Source: Stackebrandtia endophytica
GTDB taxonomy: Bacteria > Actinomycetota > Actinomycetes > Mycobacteriales > Micromonosporaceae
Direction of reading: 5' to 3'
DNA length: 64,000 nucleotides
NCBI RefSeq assembly: GCF_006716355.1
Contig: NZ_VFOW01000001.1
Coordinates: 5,518,001-5,582,000, forward strand
Positions 34,750 through 44,555 of this stretch are shown here, in pieces. Position 1 is the first letter of the stretch; each line of letters starts with the position of its first letter. Made by a program: the position numbers and the translations under genes. The notes beneath the pieces were generated by a model. That model had not been told where the DNA came from. It worked only from the letters and a program-made list of their open reading frames with translations, and searched no databases.

Positions 34750-35656
34750 GAAGAGTTTCGGTGCCAGATGCGTCGAGGCGTTGGAACGTCGCGGTCCACT
34801 GTGCGTCGGCATCGACCCACACGACGACTCGTTGCGCGAGTGGGGGCTGTCGGTCGACGTCGCCGGAGCCGAACGGTTCTGTATGACCCTGGTCGAGGCG
34901 TTGGCCGACGAGGTGGCGGTACTCAAACCGCAGTCGGCGTTCTTCGAACGCTTCGGCTCGGCGGGCATCGCCCTGCTGGAGCGGGTCGTGCAGGCGGCAC
35001 GTCAGGCGGGTGCACTGGTGCTTTTGGACGTCAAACGCGGCGACATCGGCTCCACGGTCCGGGCCTACGCACAGGCCTATTTGGACCCGTCGTCGCCGTT
35101 GGCGGTCGACGCGGTCACGGTCAGCCCGTTCCTCGGGGTCGGCTCGTTGCGGCCGATGTTCGAGATGGCCGAGGAACACGGTGGTGGAGTCTTCGTACTG
35201 GCGTTGACTTCCAATGCCGAGGGGATCACCGTACAGCGTGCCCGTCGCAAGGACGGAAGGACGGTCGCCCAGTCCATCATCGACGAAGTTCGGACCCTCA
35301 ACGAGGAGGCCACCGGGCTCGGTTCGATGGGCCTGGTCATCGGGGCAACGGTCGGTGACTGTCGGTCACAGTCGATGCCGCCGGGTCGTCAGAAGACCTA
35401 CGGAATCACTCACACCGGCATCTCATCCGGTGAAACGGCTCACGACTTGTCCGGATTGAACGGGCCGATTCTGGTCCCGGGTATGGGCGCCCAAGGTGGA
35501 AAGCCGAGCGATCTTCGTCGGGTGCTGGGCAGTGCGACAAAGTACGCGATCCCTTCGTATTCAAGGGAAATCGCAAGTCAGGGGCCATCCGTGACGGCTC
35601 TGCGAGCCGCGGCGACGACCGCGGTGGAGGCCTGTCGAGAGGCAATACGGGCATAG
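34742..35656 (+). CDS. pyrF: Orotidine 5'-phosphate decarboxylase (type 2)
   Basis: 304 residues. The active site [10 protein letters not shown] (about residues 97-106) and LCVGIDPH near the N-terminus identify the longer type 2 PyrF. Last step to UMP. Starts at 34742, with AGGGAGGTGG upstream, inside the end of pyrD. Last gene of the pyr operon; the orotate phosphoribosyltransferase gene pyrE is not in the window. Confidence 0.96.
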   Translation: MAEKSFGARCVEALERRGPLCVGIDPHDDSLREWGLSVDVAGAERFCMTLVEALADEVAVLKPQSAFFERFGSAGIALLERVVQAARQAGALVLLDVKRGDIGSTVRAYAQAYLDPSSPLAVDAVTVSPFLGVGSLRPMFEMAEEHGGGVFVLALTSNAEGITVQRARRKDGRTVAQSIIDEVRTLNEEATGLGSMGLVIGATVGDCRSQSMPPGRQKTYGITHTGISSGETAHDLSGLNGPILVPGMGAQGGKPSDLRRVLGSATKYAIPSYSREIASQGPSVTALRAAATTAVEACREAIRA

Positions 35657-35730
35657 CCTGGGGGGATACCGTGCGAAGTTGGCACGTACCCCGAGTTGCG
35701 ACGCCTTTGGTCGTGTGGTTACGTTTCCCG

Positions 35731-35751
35731 CGCTGGGTTATAAAACCAGCG
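35731..35751. other. Imperfect inverted repeat upstream of mihF
   Basis: CGCTGG...CCAGCG with the A/T-rich centre GTTATAAAA (one internal mismatch). It may act as a pyrF terminator or lie in the mihF promoter region. The 169-bp gap also holds an A/T-rich stretch near 35783-35800 that could contain the -10 element. Confidence 0.4.
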
Positions 35752-35825
35752 TGTGGGAGGGGCCGACGCGATCGGGCCCTCTACATAGTCCTTAATAGAC
35801 CAATCACCTCACCCTAGGAGACCCC

Positions 35826-36149
35826 GTGGCGCTCCCGCAACTCACGCCTGAGCAGCGCGCCGCAGCCTTGGAAAAGGCCGCAGCCGCCCGTAAGGCCCGC
35901 GCTGAGCTCAAAGAGAAGCTCAAGACCGGTGAGCTGTCGCTGGCCGACGTTCTCGCCTCCGCTTCCGAAGACGACATCTCGGGCAAGATGAAGGTCACCG
36001 CTGTGCTGAAGGCTCTTCCTGGCATCGGGGACAAGCGCACCGTCCAGATCATGGAAAAGCTGAAGATCGCCGACACCCGCCGGCTGCGCGGACTCGGAGA
36101 GCACCAGCGGCAGGCTCTTCTTGCCGAGTTCGCCGACAACGACGCTTAG
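35826..36149 (+). CDS. mihF: Actinobacterial integration host factor (mIHF)
   Basis: 107-residue nucleoid-associated protein unrelated to proteobacterial IHF. N-terminal helix (TPEQRAAALEKAAAARKARA), then a helix-two-turn-helix with LPGIGDKRTVQIMEKLKI (about residues 63-80) for non-specific DNA binding. Bends DNA and is essential in mycobacteria. Starts at GTG 35826 after a CTAGGAG ribosome binding site. Its position between pyrF and gmk is conserved in actinobacteria. Confidence 0.95.
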   Translation: MALPQLTPEQRAAALEKAAAARKARAELKEKLKTGELSLADVLASASEDDISGKMKVTAVLKALPGIGDKRTVQIMEKLKIADTRRLRGLGEHQRQALLAEFADNDA

Positions 36150-36169
36150 TCGTCCGGTAGAAAAAACAC

Positions 36170-36781
36170 GTGAGCTTTGACGAACACCGCCATTCGGCGG
36201 CCCGCCTAACGGTTCTCTCCGGGCCGTCAGGTGTCGGCAAAGGCAGCGTGAAGGCGCTCATCCGAGAGCGATACCCCTGGGTATGGTTCTCGGTGAGCGC
36301 CACCACGCGTTCGCCACGGCCTGACGAGATTCCCGGTTTCCACTATCACTACTACGATCGAGCCCACTTCGAGAAGCTCGCCGGCGACGGCCAGTTCCTG
36401 GAATGGGCGCAATACGCCAACAACCTCTACGGAACCCCCCGAGGTCCGGTCGAGGAACGGCTTGCCGCCGGATACCCCGCGGTCATGGAGGCGGACCTCC
36501 AAGGGGCTCGGCAAGTCCGCAAGGCGATGCCGACGGCGCAACTGGTCTTTCTCGCTCCACCGAGCTGGGACGAACTGGTGCGACGCCTCAAGGGGCGTGG
36601 CACCGAGGACCCGGAGACCATCAAACGTCGCCTGGCACTGGCGGAGGAGGAACTTGCCGCCGAAGCCGAGTTTGACCACACGATCGTCAATCACTCGGTC
36701 GAGCAGGCCACCGAAGAGCTGGTAAGCTTGCTCAGTTCGCCGGTAGAGTCGTCAGCGGCCTGTCCGGCTTCCAACTTGTGA
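36170..36781 (+). CDS. gmk: Guanylate kinase
   Basis: 203 residues. P-loop [10 protein letters not shown] (about residues 17-26), GMP-binding [11 protein letters not shown] and [12 protein letters not shown], and the lid [17 protein letters not shown]. Phosphorylates GMP to GDP. GTG start 20 bp after mihF. The C-terminal ~15 residues are a poorly conserved tail. Confidence 0.96.
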   Translation: MSFDEHRHSAARLTVLSGPSGVGKGSVKALIRERYPWVWFSVSATTRSPRPDEIPGFHYHYYDRAHFEKLAGDGQFLEWAQYANNLYGTPRGPVEERLAAGYPAVMEADLQGARQVRKAMPTAQLVFLAPPSWDELVRRLKGRGTEDPETIKRRLALAEEELAAEAEFDHTIVNHSVEQATEELVSLLSSPVESSAACPASNL

Positions 36782-36819
36782 ATCTGATTCTTTCCAAACC
36801 TGTAGAGGGCTGAAAGCGC

Positions 36820-37101
36820 GTGTCTGGAACCGTCGCCGACCCCATCGGCATCACCAAACCGCCCATCGATGACCTGCTGGAGAAGTCGAACTCGAAGTAC
36901 CAGCTGGTGATCTACGGCGCCAAGCGGGCCCGTCAGATCAACGCCTACTACAGCCAGCTCGGTGAGGGTCTGCTGGAGTACGTCGGCCCGTTGGTCGAGA
37001 CCACACCGCAGGAGAAGGCGCTGTCCATCGCGCTGCGAGAGATAGACCAGGACCTGCTGGTGACCGAGCCGCTGGAACCAGGCTCCCCTGACGCCGCCTG
37101 A
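36820..37101 (+). CDS. rpoZ: RNA polymerase omega subunit
   Basis: 93 residues; helical assembly factor that embraces the beta' C-terminus. [20 protein letters not shown] and [17 protein letters not shown] are the conserved actinobacterial segments; [16 protein letters not shown] follows. GTG start 38 bp after gmk, GAGGGC upstream. Confidence 0.94.
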   Translation: MSGTVADPIGITKPPIDDLLEKSNSKYQLVIYGAKRARQINAYYSQLGEGLLEYVGPLVETTPQEKALSIALREIDQDLLVTEPLEPGSPDAA

Positions 37102-37186
37102 TCGACAAGGCCAGGGATTTCCACCGTCAGCGGCGGCCACCGGGCGAGTCCGGGCCGCCGCGGACGCGGTTGAAAGGTGGACACAG

Positions 37187-38392
37187 TTGCGCGATCACAC
37201 CGATGCCAGACCCGAGATCGTCCTCGGCGTCGCGGGAGGGATCGCCGCCTACAAGGCTTGCGAACTGCTGCGACTGTTCACCGAATCCGGCCACGGTGTC
37301 ACCGTGATACCGACCGAGTCGGCACTCAACTTCGTGGGGGAGGCCACCTGGGCGGCGCTGTCCGGCCGCCCGGTGGCCACCGAGGTGTTCGAGGACGTGC
37401 ACCGGGTTCCCCACGTCGCACTCGGGCGGCAGGCCGATCTGCTCGTGGTCGCTCCGGCGACCGCTGACCTGTTGGCGCGTGCTGCCGCCGGCCGAGCCGA
37501 CGACCTGTTGACCAACACCCTGTTGACCGTCTCCGGTCCGGTGTTGTTCGCTCCCGCCATGCACACCGAGATGTGGGAGAACCCCGCGACCGTCGACAAC
37601 GTCGCCACATTGCGTCGCCGGGGCCACATCGTGTTGGAGCCGGCCGTCGGGAGACTGACCGGCGCCGACACCGGCAAGGGACGACTCCCCGAACCGGAGG
37701 AGATCTACGCGACCGCGACCCGGCTGCTGCGACGCGGCGCCGATAAACCCGATCTGACCGGCCGTCACATCGTGGTGACCGCCGGAGGGACTCGGGAGCC
37801 ACTCGACCCGGTTCGTTTTCTGGGCAACCGTTCCAGCGGAAAACAGGGCTATGCGCTCGCGCGGGCCGCGGTGGCGCGGGGAGCCCGGGTCACCGTGATC
37901 GCCGCCAACGTGGGCCTGCCCGATGTGGCCGGGGCGAGCACTCGCACCGTGACCACCACCGCTCAACTGCACGAGGCCACCATGGCGGCGGCCGCCGACG
38001 CCGACGTGACCGTCATGGCCGCGGCCCCGGCCGACTTCCGGCCCGCCGACTACCGGGATCGAAAGATCAAGAAGTCCGAGGGGCTGAAGCTCGACCTGGT
38101 CACCAATCCCGACATAGCCGCCGATCTGGGGGCGTCCAAACGGCCGGACCAGTTGTTGGTCGCGTTCGCCGCCGAGACCCAGGACGGTGTGAGCAACGCC
38201 CGCGCCAAGCTCGTCGCCAAACGGGCCGATCTGATCGTCCTGAACGAGGTCGGCGACGGTAAGGCGTTCGGAACCGACGACAACGCGGTGACCTTGATTA
38301 CCGCCGACTCCGACCCGGTCGAGGTCGCCCTGGCGAGCAAGGACGACATCGCCGACGCGATCCTCGACGTCGTGGTCAAGCGGCTGGGTTGA
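37187..38392 (+). CDS. coaBC: Bifunctional CoaBC (PPC synthetase / decarboxylase)
   Basis: 401 residues for coenzyme A synthesis. CoaC flavoprotein (residues ~1-190): GVAGGIAAYKACELL, the active-site His in VHRVPHVALG, and PAMHTEMWENPAT. CoaB (residues ~195-401): ITAGGTREPLDPVRF-like start (VTAGGTREPLDPV) and NRSSGKQGYALA. Starts at TTG 37187 with AAAGGTGG 6 nt before it. Same strand as rpoZ and metK, the typical actinobacterial order. Confidence 0.95.
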   Translation: MRDHTDARPEIVLGVAGGIAAYKACELLRLFTESGHGVTVIPTESALNFVGEATWAALSGRPVATEVFEDVHRVPHVALGRQADLLVVAPATADLLARAAAGRADDLLTNTLLTVSGPVLFAPAMHTEMWENPATVDNVATLRRRGHIVLEPAVGRLTGADTGKGRLPEPEEIYATATRLLRRGADKPDLTGRHIVVTAGGTREPLDPVRFLGNRSSGKQGYALARAAVARGARVTVIAANVGLPDVAGASTRTVTTTAQLHEATMAAAADADVTVMAAAPADFRPADYRDRKIKKSEGLKLDLVTNPDIAADLGASKRPDQLLVAFAAETQDGVSNARAKLVAKRADLIVLNEVGDGKAFGTDDNAVTLITADSDPVEVALASKDDIADAILDVVVKRLG

Positions 38393-38531
38393 CCTGGTTT
38401 CATGGACGGCGGACACTGGTCATCACGCCGGTATCGACACTCCCGCAACGGCTGGATGGTGTGATATCGCCTGGCAGGCCGCTGGCTAGACTCGTCATTG
38501 TCATCCACCGATTGATCAACCTAGGAGCACC

Positions 38532-39719
38532 GTGTCACGACTATTCACCTCGGAATCGGTAACCGAGGGGCACCCCGACAAGATCGCCGACCAGATCAGT
38601 GACGGCGTGCTCGACGCGTTGCTCGCCCAGGATGCGACCAGCCGGGTGGCGGTGGAGACCCTGATCACCACCGGCCAGGTTCATGTCGCCGGTGAGGTCA
38701 CCACGGGTGCTTACGCCGACATTCCCGCGATCGTCCGGGAGACCATCCTGGGCATCGGATACGACTCGTCCAAGAAGGGCTTCGACGGCGCGTCCTGCGG
38801 CGTCAGCGTTTCGATCGGTTCGCAGTCTCCCGACATCGCGCAGGGTGTCGACAAGGCACTCGAGTCGCGTTCCGACGCCGGAGACCGTGACGAGCTGGAC
38901 CTCCAGGGCGCCGGTGACCAGGGCATGATGTTCGGTTTCGCCTGCCGCGAGACCCCGGAACTGATGCCGCTGCCGATCGCGCTGGCCCACCGGATGTCGC
39001 GTCGCCTGTCGGCGGTGCGTAAGGAGGGGATCGTTCCCTACCTGCGTCCCGACGGTAAGACTCAGGTGACGATCGAATACGACGGCCTCAAGCCGGTCAA
39101 GCTGCACACCGTCGTGGTGTCCAGCCAGCATGCGCCCGACATCTCGCTCGACACGCTGATGACCCCCGACATCGCCGAGCACGTCGTCGCCGCCGAACTG
39201 CCCGACTTGGACATCGACACCAGCGACTTCCGCCTGCTGGTCAACCCGACGGGTCGGTTCGAGATCGGCGGCCCCATGGGCGACGCCGGTCTCACCGGAC
39301 GCAAGATCATCGTCGACACCTATGGCGGCTACGCCCGCCACGGTGGTGGCGCGTTCTCCGGCAAGGACCCGTCCAAGGTGGACCGTTCGGCTGCCTACGC
39401 GATGCGTTGGGTCGCCAAGAACGTCGTCGCCGCCGGCCTCGCCGAGCGCTGCGAGACCCAGGTCGCCTACGCCATCGGAAAGGCTCACCCGGTGAGCATC
39501 CGGGTGGAGACCTTCGGGACCGAGACCGTCGCGGTGGAGAAGATCGAATCGGCCATCAGCAAGGTCTTCGACCTGCGTCCGGCCGCGATCATCCGGGACC
39601 TCAACCTGTTGCGTCCCATCTACCGTCAGACCGCCGCCTACGGTCACTTCGGGCGGGAACTGCCCGAACTGACCTGGGAGGCCACCAACCGTGTCGACGC
39701 GCTGAAGGGCGCCGTCTGA
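38532..39719 (+). CDS. metK: S-adenosylmethionine synthetase
   Basis: 395 residues. [16 protein letters not shown], the P-loop-like [13 protein letters not shown], and [19 protein letters not shown] are diagnostic. Makes SAM from methionine and ATP. GTG start with AGGAG upstream. The 139-bp gap from coaBC shows no recognisable SAM riboswitch. Confidence 0.97.
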   Translation: MSRLFTSESVTEGHPDKIADQISDGVLDALLAQDATSRVAVETLITTGQVHVAGEVTTGAYADIPAIVRETILGIGYDSSKKGFDGASCGVSVSIGSQSPDIAQGVDKALESRSDAGDRDELDLQGAGDQGMMFGFACRETPELMPLPIALAHRMSRRLSAVRKEGIVPYLRPDGKTQVTIEYDGLKPVKLHTVVVSSQHAPDISLDTLMTPDIAEHVVAAELPDLDIDTSDFRLLVNPTGRFEIGGPMGDAGLTGRKIIVDTYGGYARHGGGAFSGKDPSKVDRSAAYAMRWVAKNVVAAGLAERCETQVAYAIGKAHPVSIRVETFGTETVAVEKIESAISKVFDLRPAAIIRDLNLLRPIYRQTAAYGHFGRELPELTWEATNRVDALKGAV

Positions 39720-39735
39720 CGCGAGGACGATCCTT

Positions 39736-39769
39736 CGACGGCCATCACCGGTATCGGTGGTGGCCGTCG
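39736..39769. terminator. Terminator downstream of metK
   Basis: CGACGGCCATCACC / GGTGGTGGCCGTCG, 14-bp stem with one wobble pair and a 6-nt loop, 17 bp after the metK stop. Confidence 0.85.
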
Positions 39770-39820
39770 GGCGTTCGGTGGGGGATCCGACCGGCTTGAC
39801 GGTGACGGCATAATCGAGGC

Positions 39821-40048
39821 GTGGGAACACCTTCAGGCTTCGACTACGTCACGCGCAAGGACGGCACCGTCGTCATCACTCATCACGGAAAGGCGGCGAC
39901 TCGACTGCGCGGCCCCCGTGCCGCCGAGTTCCTGGACGAGGCGGAATACGGGGATCCTCAGGAGGTCATGGCCCGCTGGACCGGCAATTACAAGCACGGC
40001 AACGAGCGCATGGGCCGCAACACCGCGAAGTACCGCGCCGGTCGCTGA
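39821..40048 (+). CDS. Conserved-looking small hypothetical protein
   Basis: 75 residues, GTG start at 39821. Begins GTPSGFDYVTRKDGTVVITH, then HHGKAATRLRGPRAAEFLDE and a basic end. Similar short proteins occur across actinomycetes as I recall, with no known role. No domain recognised. Preceded by the metK terminator and followed by a 154-bp gap with nothing distinct. Confidence 0.65.
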   Translation: MGTPSGFDYVTRKDGTVVITHHGKAATRLRGPRAAEFLDEAEYGDPQEVMARWTGNYKHGNERMGRNTAKYRAGR

Positions 40049-40202
40049 GACCGAAGCGCGAGAAGTTCCGGGTTTCCTTGCCCAGATTCGATAGGTATAT
40101 CGGTGCCGAGGTAATCGTCTCGGTGGCCCCGCGGACACTCGGCACCCGTGAAACCGCCGGGCTGCGGCCACGCGGTGAGCACCGACAGGGCAATATCGTG
40201 GA

Positions 40203-40595
40203 ATGAAGACTCTGCTCAATGTGATCTGGTTGGTGCTGTCCGGATTCTGGATGGCACTGGGGTACGTGGTAGCCGGCATCGTCTGCTGCATCCTCATCAT
40301 CACGATTCCGTTCGGCATTGCGTCGTTCCGCATCGCCGGGTATGCACTGTGGCCATTCGGACGCACCGTGATCCGCGATCCCCGGGCGGGAGTCATGTCG
40401 ACGATCGGCAACGTCATCTGGTTGATCGTGTCCGGTATCTGGTTGGCGATCGGTCACGTCATATCGGGTGTGGCGTTGTGCATCACGATCATCGGGATTC
40501 CGTTGGGAATAGCCAACTTCAAGATGATTCCGGTCTCGCTGCTGCCGTTGGGCGCCCGGATCGTGCCGACCTCCGAGGTCCGGTTACGACGATGA
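40203..40595 (+). CDS. YccF-family membrane protein
   Basis: 130 residues built from two similar halves: NVIWLVLSGFWMALGYVVAG (residues ~6-25) and NVIWLIVSGIWLAIGHVISG (residues ~71-90), each followed by a TIPFGIASF / GIPLGIANF segment. Such tandem halves define the YccF (DUF307) family, function unknown. Its stop overlaps the next gene's ATG (ATGA). Confidence 0.85.
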   Translation: MKTLLNVIWLVLSGFWMALGYVVAGIVCCILIITIPFGIASFRIAGYALWPFGRTVIRDPRAGVMSTIGNVIWLIVSGIWLAIGHVISGVALCITIIGIPLGIANFKMIPVSLLPLGARIVPTSEVRLRR

Positions 40596-41242
40596 CCTGG
40601 GATCGGATCGACGATCTGGCGACCGATGCGGCACGCCTCGCCCCGCACAGCGGCAGGGCGATCCTGGCGTTGGCCGGACCCCCGGGCGCCGGGAAGTCGA
40701 CCCTGGCGACACGACTGGTCGAGGTGGTCAATCGGGGACATCCCGAGCCGATATGCGGATACGTACCGTTGGACGGATTCCATCTGTCGAATCGTCAGCT
40801 GCGACGCCTTGGGCGTTCCGATCGCAAGGGCGCCGTGCACACCTTCGACGTGTGGGGCTACGTCGCCCTCCTGCGACGGTTGTCGACCGAGACCGATCGG
40901 CCGATCTACGTGCCCGACTACGACCGCAGACTGCACGAACCGATAGCAGCACGGCACGTCGTGGCACCGACGGTCCGACTCATCATCACCGAGGGAAACT
41001 ACCTGGCCGCCGATCGGCCCGGTTGGCGCGAGGTCGGCGAACTCGCCACTCAATTGTGGTACGTCTCCGCCGACGCGAGCCTGCGGGATCGTCGACTCAT
41101 CCGACGCCAAGTGGCCGGCGGACGCAGTCAGATCGAGGCGCGTTCCTGGGTGGACAACAACGATCGGCTCAACGCCGCCGCGGTCGAGGCGGACCTGTCC
41201 CGCTGCGACCGGATCGTCGCCGTGGCCCCGGTTGATCGTTAA
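40592..41242 (+). CDS. P-loop nucleoside / small-molecule kinase
   Basis: 216 residues. Walker A GPPGAGKST (about 28-36), GYVPLDGFHLSNRQL and a lid with PDYDRRLHEP, resembling the phosphoribulokinase / uridine kinase / PanK-like group of actinobacterial kinases. IITEGNYLAADRPGW carries the catalytic acid. Translationally coupled to the YccF gene. Substrate unknown (pantothenate, fructose or nucleoside-like are possibilities). Confidence 0.75.
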   Translation: MTWDRIDDLATDAARLAPHSGRAILALAGPPGAGKSTLATRLVEVVNRGHPEPICGYVPLDGFHLSNRQLRRLGRSDRKGAVHTFDVWGYVALLRRLSTETDRPIYVPDYDRRLHEPIAARHVVAPTVRLIITEGNYLAADRPGWREVGELATQLWYVSADASLRDRRLIRRQVAGGRSQIEARSWVDNNDRLNAAAVEADLSRCDRIVAVAPVDR

Positions 41243-41411
41243 CCACGGTTACTCCAGTGAGGCGATCGCAACACTGAGACCCTGAGGGGCGACCGGCTGA
41301 TCTCACCGCGTCGAGGGCTCCCTGATTCATGTCCGTTGACCAGCTGTTTCATGGTAATTTTCGTTCGTGCGAGGGGATGCGATGAACTGAGAATCATTGG
41401 GGGGCAGCGCC

Positions 41412-41915
41412 TTGAGACTCAAGCGATTGCTGGTGAGCGCGGCGGTCACGGCGGCCGCGGCCACCGTGCTGTTGCCGGGGGTGGCGACGGCAAAGGTGTC
41501 GAACGTGTCGGTCTCGCCGCAGACCGTTGAAGCCGGACACCACATCACCATCACCGGTGCCTGCGACAACGGCGCCACCAGCGCCACCATGTGGTACGGC
41601 AATCTCGACGGTGACGGAGAACCGTTCGTCCAGTTGGACAACGTCAAGGGAGACGACGAGAGCATCAGCGGCACCCTGCTCATCAGTGACGCCACCGCGC
41701 CCGGTTCGTACCTGGCCGTGATGCAGTGTTCCGCTCAGGCCACGGTTCTGGGTACCGCACAGTTCAACGTCGCCTCCGGGGGCACCAACGCCGGAGGCGG
41801 GTCGGCCGCCGAAGGTGTCGACCTCATCCTGTTCATCGGTGGTGGCATGTTGCTGCTGGCCGCAGTAGCCGGAACGTTCTACTACCGCCACAATGAGCGC
41901 ACCTCGACCGGCTGA
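41412..41915 (+). CDS. Exported protein with C-terminal membrane anchor
   Basis: 167 residues from TTG 41412 (LRLKRLLVSAAVTA), which has a GGGGGG ribosome binding site about 9 nt upstream. Signal peptide to about VATA; then an Ig-like beta domain (KVSNVSVSPQTVEAGHHITI and CDNGATSATMWYG); a Gly/Ser linker; and the helix LILFIGGGMLLLAAVAGTF with a short basic tail. No LPxTG-type sorting motif. The gene overlaps the sortase gene by 23 nt, so a joint role at the cell surface is likely but unproven. TTG 41397 is an alternative start. Confidence 0.7.
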   Translation: MRLKRLLVSAAVTAAAATVLLPGVATAKVSNVSVSPQTVEAGHHITITGACDNGATSATMWYGNLDGDGEPFVQLDNVKGDDESISGTLLISDATAPGSYLAVMQCSAQATVLGTAQFNVASGGTNAGGGSAAEGVDLILFIGGGMLLLAAVAGTFYYRHNERTSTG

Positions 41916-42588
41916 CCGATCCAATCGACAACGACGGACCAGGAGTCGCCGACTCCTGGTCTACTCGCTGCTTGTCGCCATCGGAACCGGCGGCGTCGGC
42001 ATGATGGTCGGCGGCCTGAGTCCCTGGGGCGGCCCAGCACCGCAACCGGCCGCCGTCGCCGCACCCGACCGGATCCCGCCGGTACCCACACTCGCGCCCG
42101 GGCAGACCCCACCCGTGACACTGGAACGCGCTCGCCCCACCCACATCGATATCGCCGACCTGGACGTTCACGCCGAGGTCAGCGAAGTCGGGCTCGAGAC
42201 CGACGGATCGATCGAGGTGCCCGACCTGTCCTCACCCGACCTCACCGGATGGTTCAACCTGGGGCCGAGCCCCGGTGAGGTCGGTCCAGCCGCGATCGTG
42301 GGACACGTCGACAGCCGACGTAGCGGAGCGGCGGTCTTCTATCCGTTGGGCGGCACCGCCGCCGGAACCCACATCGAGGTGACCCGCTCCGACGGCACCG
42401 TCGCGGTGTTCACCGTCGACATCGTCGAGTCCTACGACAAGGAATCCTTCCCCTACGACGCGGTGTTCGCCGACACCGGATACCCGACACTGCGGCTGAT
42501 CACCTGCGGCGGTTCCTTCGACGACCGTCGCGGCAGCTACAGCCACAACATCGTGGTGTACGCGACCTTGACCACCGTCGTGAAGTGA
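41893..42588 (+). CDS. Class F sortase
   Basis: 231 residues. Short cytoplasmic basic N-terminus, membrane anchor LLVYSLLVAIGTGGVGMMVG (residues ~21-40), Pro-rich stalk, and the catalytic core with His in AAIVGHVDS (about 136) and Cys in LRLITCGGSFD (about 200), followed by YSHNIVVYA. These match actinobacterial class F sortases, whose substrates are mostly unknown. Start ATG lies inside the preceding gene. Confidence 0.85.
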   Translation: MSAPRPADRSNRQRRTRSRRLLVYSLLVAIGTGGVGMMVGGLSPWGGPAPQPAAVAAPDRIPPVPTLAPGQTPPVTLERARPTHIDIADLDVHAEVSEVGLETDGSIEVPDLSSPDLTGWFNLGPSPGEVGPAAIVGHVDSRRSGAAVFYPLGGTAAGTHIEVTRSDGTVAVFTVDIVESYDKESFPYDAVFADTGYPTLRLITCGGSFDDRRGSYSHNIVVYATLTTVVK

Positions 42589-42592
42589 CCGG

Positions 42593-44491
42593 TCACCGCC
42601 GACGCACCCGCCTGGGCGGCGGCCCGGCCACCAGCCGATAGTCACCCGGATGCGAGGTGAACTCGGCATCCCCGGACGCCAGCACCGGAAGCCGCTGCTC
42701 GAAGCCGTGGATCGCCGAGGCGGGGAGCGTGCCGGTCAATCGGGAACGCGACCCCGTCACCGCATGCCCGGTGATCGACGCGCCGGCGGCCGACAGTGCG
42801 GGCAGTACGGCGGCGGTGTGCGATTCGGGGAAGGTCAACACGAACTCGTGGAGCGGCTCGTAGACCCGGGTGCCCGACTGCTCCAACAGGCGTCGCACCA
42901 GAACCGAGGTCAACCCCCGAAAGTCACCGCCGTTGCTCAACGCGTTGTCGAAACCCGAATGGGTCAACGTGATCCGGCAATCGGTGACCTCCCAACCGAA
43001 CGGGCCTTTCTGCAACCGTCCGCGAACCGTCTCCTCGATCACCGAGTGAAACGCCGCCGGCAGCGAACCGCGTTCGACACCCATCCGATAGGCCACACCG
43101 GTTCCCGGTCCCGCAGGCTCCAGCGCCAGCCCGATCGTGGCCAGGTAGTGGGTGCCGGCCCACTGACCCATCTCCTCCACGGCGTGGGCCTCGGCGATCG
43201 GTCGTTCAATATGGATTGTCCGGGTTCGCTCGAAACCGACCTCGATGCCGAACTCGGTCGCCAGCAGAGAGGCGATGACCTCCTTCTGCACCTCGCCGTA
43301 CAGCTTTACGGAGATGTCGGTGGACTCCGGATCACGATGCGGCGCCACCAGCGGGTCGCGGTCGGCCAGATCGCACAGCGCCGGAAACAGCGCCATCCGC
43401 TGCGCCGGATCAACCGCGGTCACCACCGTTTCCAAGGTGGGGCGGGTGAAGAGGACGTCCGTCGCCTGCGGGGCGTCGCCGAGTCGGTCGCCGATGGCGA
43501 CATCGCGCAGTCCGCCCACCGTCGCGATCGCACCACAGGAGGCGTTGCCGGGCACCGGGGTCCCACCGCGCCGAAATACCGCCACCGAGGATGGTTTCGC
43601 GGTGAATTCCACCCGACCCTCCGCCGTGTCACGATGCAACGTGATGTGACTGCGGGGCTGAATCGATCCGGATCGCATCCGAAGATAGGCGACCTTTCTG
43701 CCTGCGGAGTCGCGGTCGACCTTGAAAACCGTGCCCGTCGCCGGGCCACCGTCGTCGGGGGCGCTGGGAAGGAACCGGTCGATCGCGGTGGCGAGCTCGG
43801 GGATGCCCGCACCGGTGGCCGCCGATCCGAAGCACACCGGGTGGAGCAGGCCCGCTCGGGCCTGCCGGGTCAGCTCCGCCATCCCGGTCGAGTCGTCGAG
43901 GCCACCGTCGACATAGCGCTTCAGCAGATCGTCACTGTGGTCGGTCAACAGCTCCAACGCCTCCTCATCGAGGATGCGCCGTGGAACCGGACGAGCGTCG
44001 CCGGTACCGAGATTGATCACCGTGGACAATGCGACGACCCTATCGGTGAGCTCAGCGCGAATCCGCCGCACCATGGCGTCGCCTTCGGCGCCGACACGGT
44101 CGATCTTGTTGACGAAGATCAACACCGGGATGCCGAGGCGATCGAGGGTACGCAACAGAACGCGGGTCTGCGCCTGCACACCCTCCACCGCGGACACCAC
44201 CAACACCGCGCCGTCCAACACGCGAAGAACGCGTTCGACCTCCCCGATGAAGTCGGAGTGCCCCGGGGTGTCGATGAGGTTGACGGTTCGATCGCCCAGC
44301 GGAAACGACACGACCGCCGCGCGGATGGTGATACCACGACGTCGTTCCAGATCCATGGAATCGGTTTGGGTGTCGCCGGAGTCGACGCTACCCACGCGGT
44401 CGATGACACCGCTGTGGAAGAGCAGACGTTCAGTCAGGCTGGTCTTTCCGGCATCCACATGCGCGAGGATGCCGAGGTTGAGATAGGTCAT
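42593..44491 (-). CDS. Tet(M)/OtrA-type ribosomal protection protein
   Basis: 632-residue GTPase related to EF-G. G1 AHVDAGKTSL, GITI in switch I, DTPGHSDFIGEV and NKIDRVGAEG. Lacks the EF-G insert and has domains III-V like Tet(M)/OtrA, including YGEVQKEVIASLLATEFGI. Such proteins eject tetracycline-like drugs or otherwise act on the ribosome. ATG 44491, with AAGGA about 13 nt before, is weakly placed; the upstream leader (separate entries) probably controls initiation. Chromosomal, GC-rich like its neighbours, so likely ancestral. Confidence 0.9.
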   Translation of the reverse strand: MTYLNLGILAHVDAGKTSLTERLLFHSGVIDRVGSVDSGDTQTDSMDLERRRGITIRAAVVSFPLGDRTVNLIDTPGHSDFIGEVERVLRVLDGAVLVVSAVEGVQAQTRVLLRTLDRLGIPVLIFVNKIDRVGAEGDAMVRRIRAELTDRVVALSTVINLGTGDARPVPRRILDEEALELLTDHSDDLLKRYVDGGLDDSTGMAELTRQARAGLLHPVCFGSAATGAGIPELATAIDRFLPSAPDDGGPATGTVFKVDRDSAGRKVAYLRMRSGSIQPRSHITLHRDTAEGRVEFTAKPSSVAVFRRGGTPVPGNASCGAIATVGGLRDVAIGDRLGDAPQATDVLFTRPTLETVVTAVDPAQRMALFPALCDLADRDPLVAPHRDPESTDISVKLYGEVQKEVIASLLATEFGIEVGFERTRTIHIERPIAEAHAVEEMGQWAGTHYLATIGLALEPAGPGTGVAYRMGVERGSLPAAFHSVIEETVRGRLQKGPFGWEVTDCRITLTHSGFDNALSNGGDFRGLTSVLVRRLLEQSGTRVYEPLHEFVLTFPESHTAAVLPALSAAGASITGHAVTGSRSRLTGTLPASAIHGFEQRLPVLASGDAEFTSHPGDYRLVAGPPPRRVRRR

Positions 44492-44555
44492 TCGTAGGTG
44501 AGGTCCTTGATGCGAGCGACAGATGGACGCGGAAGCGGGTTGTCTGTCGGCGCAT
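44430..44555 (-). CDS. Possible 41-residue leader peptide of the ribosomal protection gene
   Basis: ATG 44555 follows GGTGAGGAG with a 7-nt spacer, a better ribosome binding site than that of the main gene. The frame (MRRQTTRFRVHLSLASRTSP...) runs past and out of frame with the 44491 start, ending at 44430 inside the coding region. This is the arrangement of a regulatory leader, though expression is not shown. Confidence 0.5.
   Translation of the reverse strand: MRRQTTRFRVHLSLASRTSPTNDLSQPRHPRACGCRKDQPD

Noticed and set aside
38393-38531. SAM riboswitch upstream of metK
   Set aside because: No conserved SAM-I or other SAM riboswitch core could be read in this 139-bp gap.
42650-44497. 615-codon frame opposite the ribosomal protection gene
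   Set aside because: Antisense shadow; no domain pattern, and the minus-strand GTPase has all motifs.
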